Assembly (NCBI GenBank): GCA_964649745.1
Contig: CAZYQI010000015.1
Coordinates: forward strand, 1-64,000
From: CAZEHS01 sp964649745
Lineage (GTDB): Bacteria > Bacillota > Clostridia > Peptostreptococcales > Acidaminobacteraceae
Direction: 5' to 3'
Length of the DNA: 64,000 nucleotides
Shown: piece after piece, positions 63,474 through 64,000 of the stretch
Numbering within the stretch: position 1 is the stretch's first letter
How the letters are laid out: the number at the start of each line of letters is the position of its first letter
Position numbers and translations under genes: made by a program
The notes under the pieces: generated by a model
Database searches by the model: none
The model's input: only the letters and a program-made list of their open reading frames with translations
Told to the model about the DNA's origin: nothing

Positions 63474-63836
63474 TCACTTCGTACATTCCGTTATCAGTCG
63501 GTTAAAAACCTCTTGAACCTGCTGCAGCAGCTTTGCACTGCTGGGGTTTAGCAGCGTTGCCGCATCGATGATATCTGCCCACAGCGCTTTCAGCTCCACT
63601 CCGGCATCCGAGGAAGGGGTATTGACCTGGAAAGCCTTCATTTCTTCCCGGGCATGGGCCAGGCTGGCTGCATTAAGATACCCAATCATGCTTTCCAGGA
63701 GCTCGGTGGCCATTTCCCTGATTTTATCCGATTTGCCTTCGCCGAATTCGTTGAAATAGCTTTTATTCATACTGCTGGCCACAACATTTTCAATAATGGT
63801 TGGGATAGATGCCTTCAATGGTGCGATTGCGTCCAT
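63474..63836 (-). CDS. Helical protein of unknown function, 120 aa
   Basis: 120 residues, soluble, all-helical by pattern, with no motif I recognise. ATG 63836 follows caggagg. It lies 27 bp after a chorismate-mutase-like gene on the same strand, so the two are probably co-transcribed. Confidence 0.6.
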   Translation of the reverse strand: MDAIAPLKASIPTIIENVVASSMNKSYFNEFGEGKSDKIREMATELLESMIGYLNAASLAHAREEMKAFQVNTPSSDAGVELKALWADIIDAATLLNPSSAKLLQQVQEVFNRLITECTK

Positions 63837-63863
63837 GAACTCGCCTCCTGGCAGGATGGATGC

Positions 63864-64000
63864 TTATTTTATCTCATCCTCGATTATCTTGCGATATTCC
63901 TTCAGTTCAAAATCTATGAACTCATCGATCATGGTTCGGTAGATCCCCTCAACGATATCGGCATCCACTCCGAATTCCAACGCATGGGTCCGGACATTCT
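63864..64000 (-). CDS. Chorismate mutase-like protein, 3' end
   Basis: Only the last 44 codons are in the window. The sequence ends with HALEFGVDADIVEGIYRTM and then IDEFIDFELKEYRK, the C-terminal helix pattern of type II (AroQ-like) chorismate mutase domains. The start lies beyond the window edge, so fusion to another domain cannot be excluded. Confidence 0.65.
   Translation of the reverse strand, partial: NVRTHALEFGVDADIVEGIYRTMIDEFIDFELKEYRKIIEDEIK

Overview
The window looks like a chromosomal segment of an anaerobic, probably spore-forming member of the Clostridia with about 50% GC. The signs are spoVS, RNase Y, a Clostridia-type MetA, an S-box (SAM-I) riboswitch, LexA boxes of the GAAC-N4-GTTC type, and an N-type (AtpQ/AtpR) ATPase operon. 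The genus cannot be fixed from the sequence alone.

Layout. 1-6.6 kb: an SOS-controlled LysM/membrane protein (YneA-like), an ABC exporter operon (ATPase, CARDB-type surface protein, MacB-like permease), a XerC/D-like recombinase and a small orphan gene. 6.7-15.4 kb: a compact, almost gap-free, minus-strand element of about 8.65 kb that I read as a tailless, probably membrane-containing prophage. It encodes an HUH replication initiator of the two-tyrosine (phiX174 gpA) type, an early block of small Zn-finger, ASCH and winged-helix proteins, an FtsK/HerA (A32-like) packaging ATPase, two small beta-rich putative capsid proteins, a beta-rich putative spike, several single-span membrane proteins, and a glucosaminidase with a C-terminal membrane anchor. 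There is no terminase, portal or tail gene. Between the early and late genes lies a striking run of three repeat-plus-palindrome units that can fold as a cloverleaf (13223-13319), a candidate replication origin or packaging signal. 15.4-20.8 kb: an AT-richer defence and integration block with a 1184-aa SIR2 protein, a membrane/coiled-coil protein and a tyrosine recombinase with repeat-rich upstream DNA.

21-34 kb is housekeeping: purB, spoVS, rny, recA (textbook SOS promoter), then the overlapping operon cinA-pgsA-rimO-mnmH-ftsK in reverse map order, and luxS. 34-50 kb: three large c-di-GMP proteins surround the complete nine-gene N-ATPase operon (beta, epsilon, Q, R, a, c, b, alpha, gamma), yebC and nadE. 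50-57 kb: carAB and argGH, which supply carbamoyl phosphate and convert citrulline to arginine. 57-60 kb: a small accessory patch (secreted protein, leucine-rich repeat protein, a broken LuxR/MalT-type regulator). 60-63.4 kb: an LCP cell-wall ligase, then a SAM riboswitch controlling O-acetylhomoserine sulfhydrylase and MetA. MetA carries Glu111, expected for acetyl-CoA use, so the two enzymes form a matched acetyl-homoserine route. The window ends in the 3' end of a chorismate-mutase-like gene.

The most notable content is the tailless prophage. Its combination of a gpA-like rolling-circle initiator, an A32-type ATPase, very small jelly-roll candidates and a membrane-anchored lysozyme does not match any single phage family I know well. 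Capsid calls are inferences from beta-rich sequence and gene order, not recognised homology.
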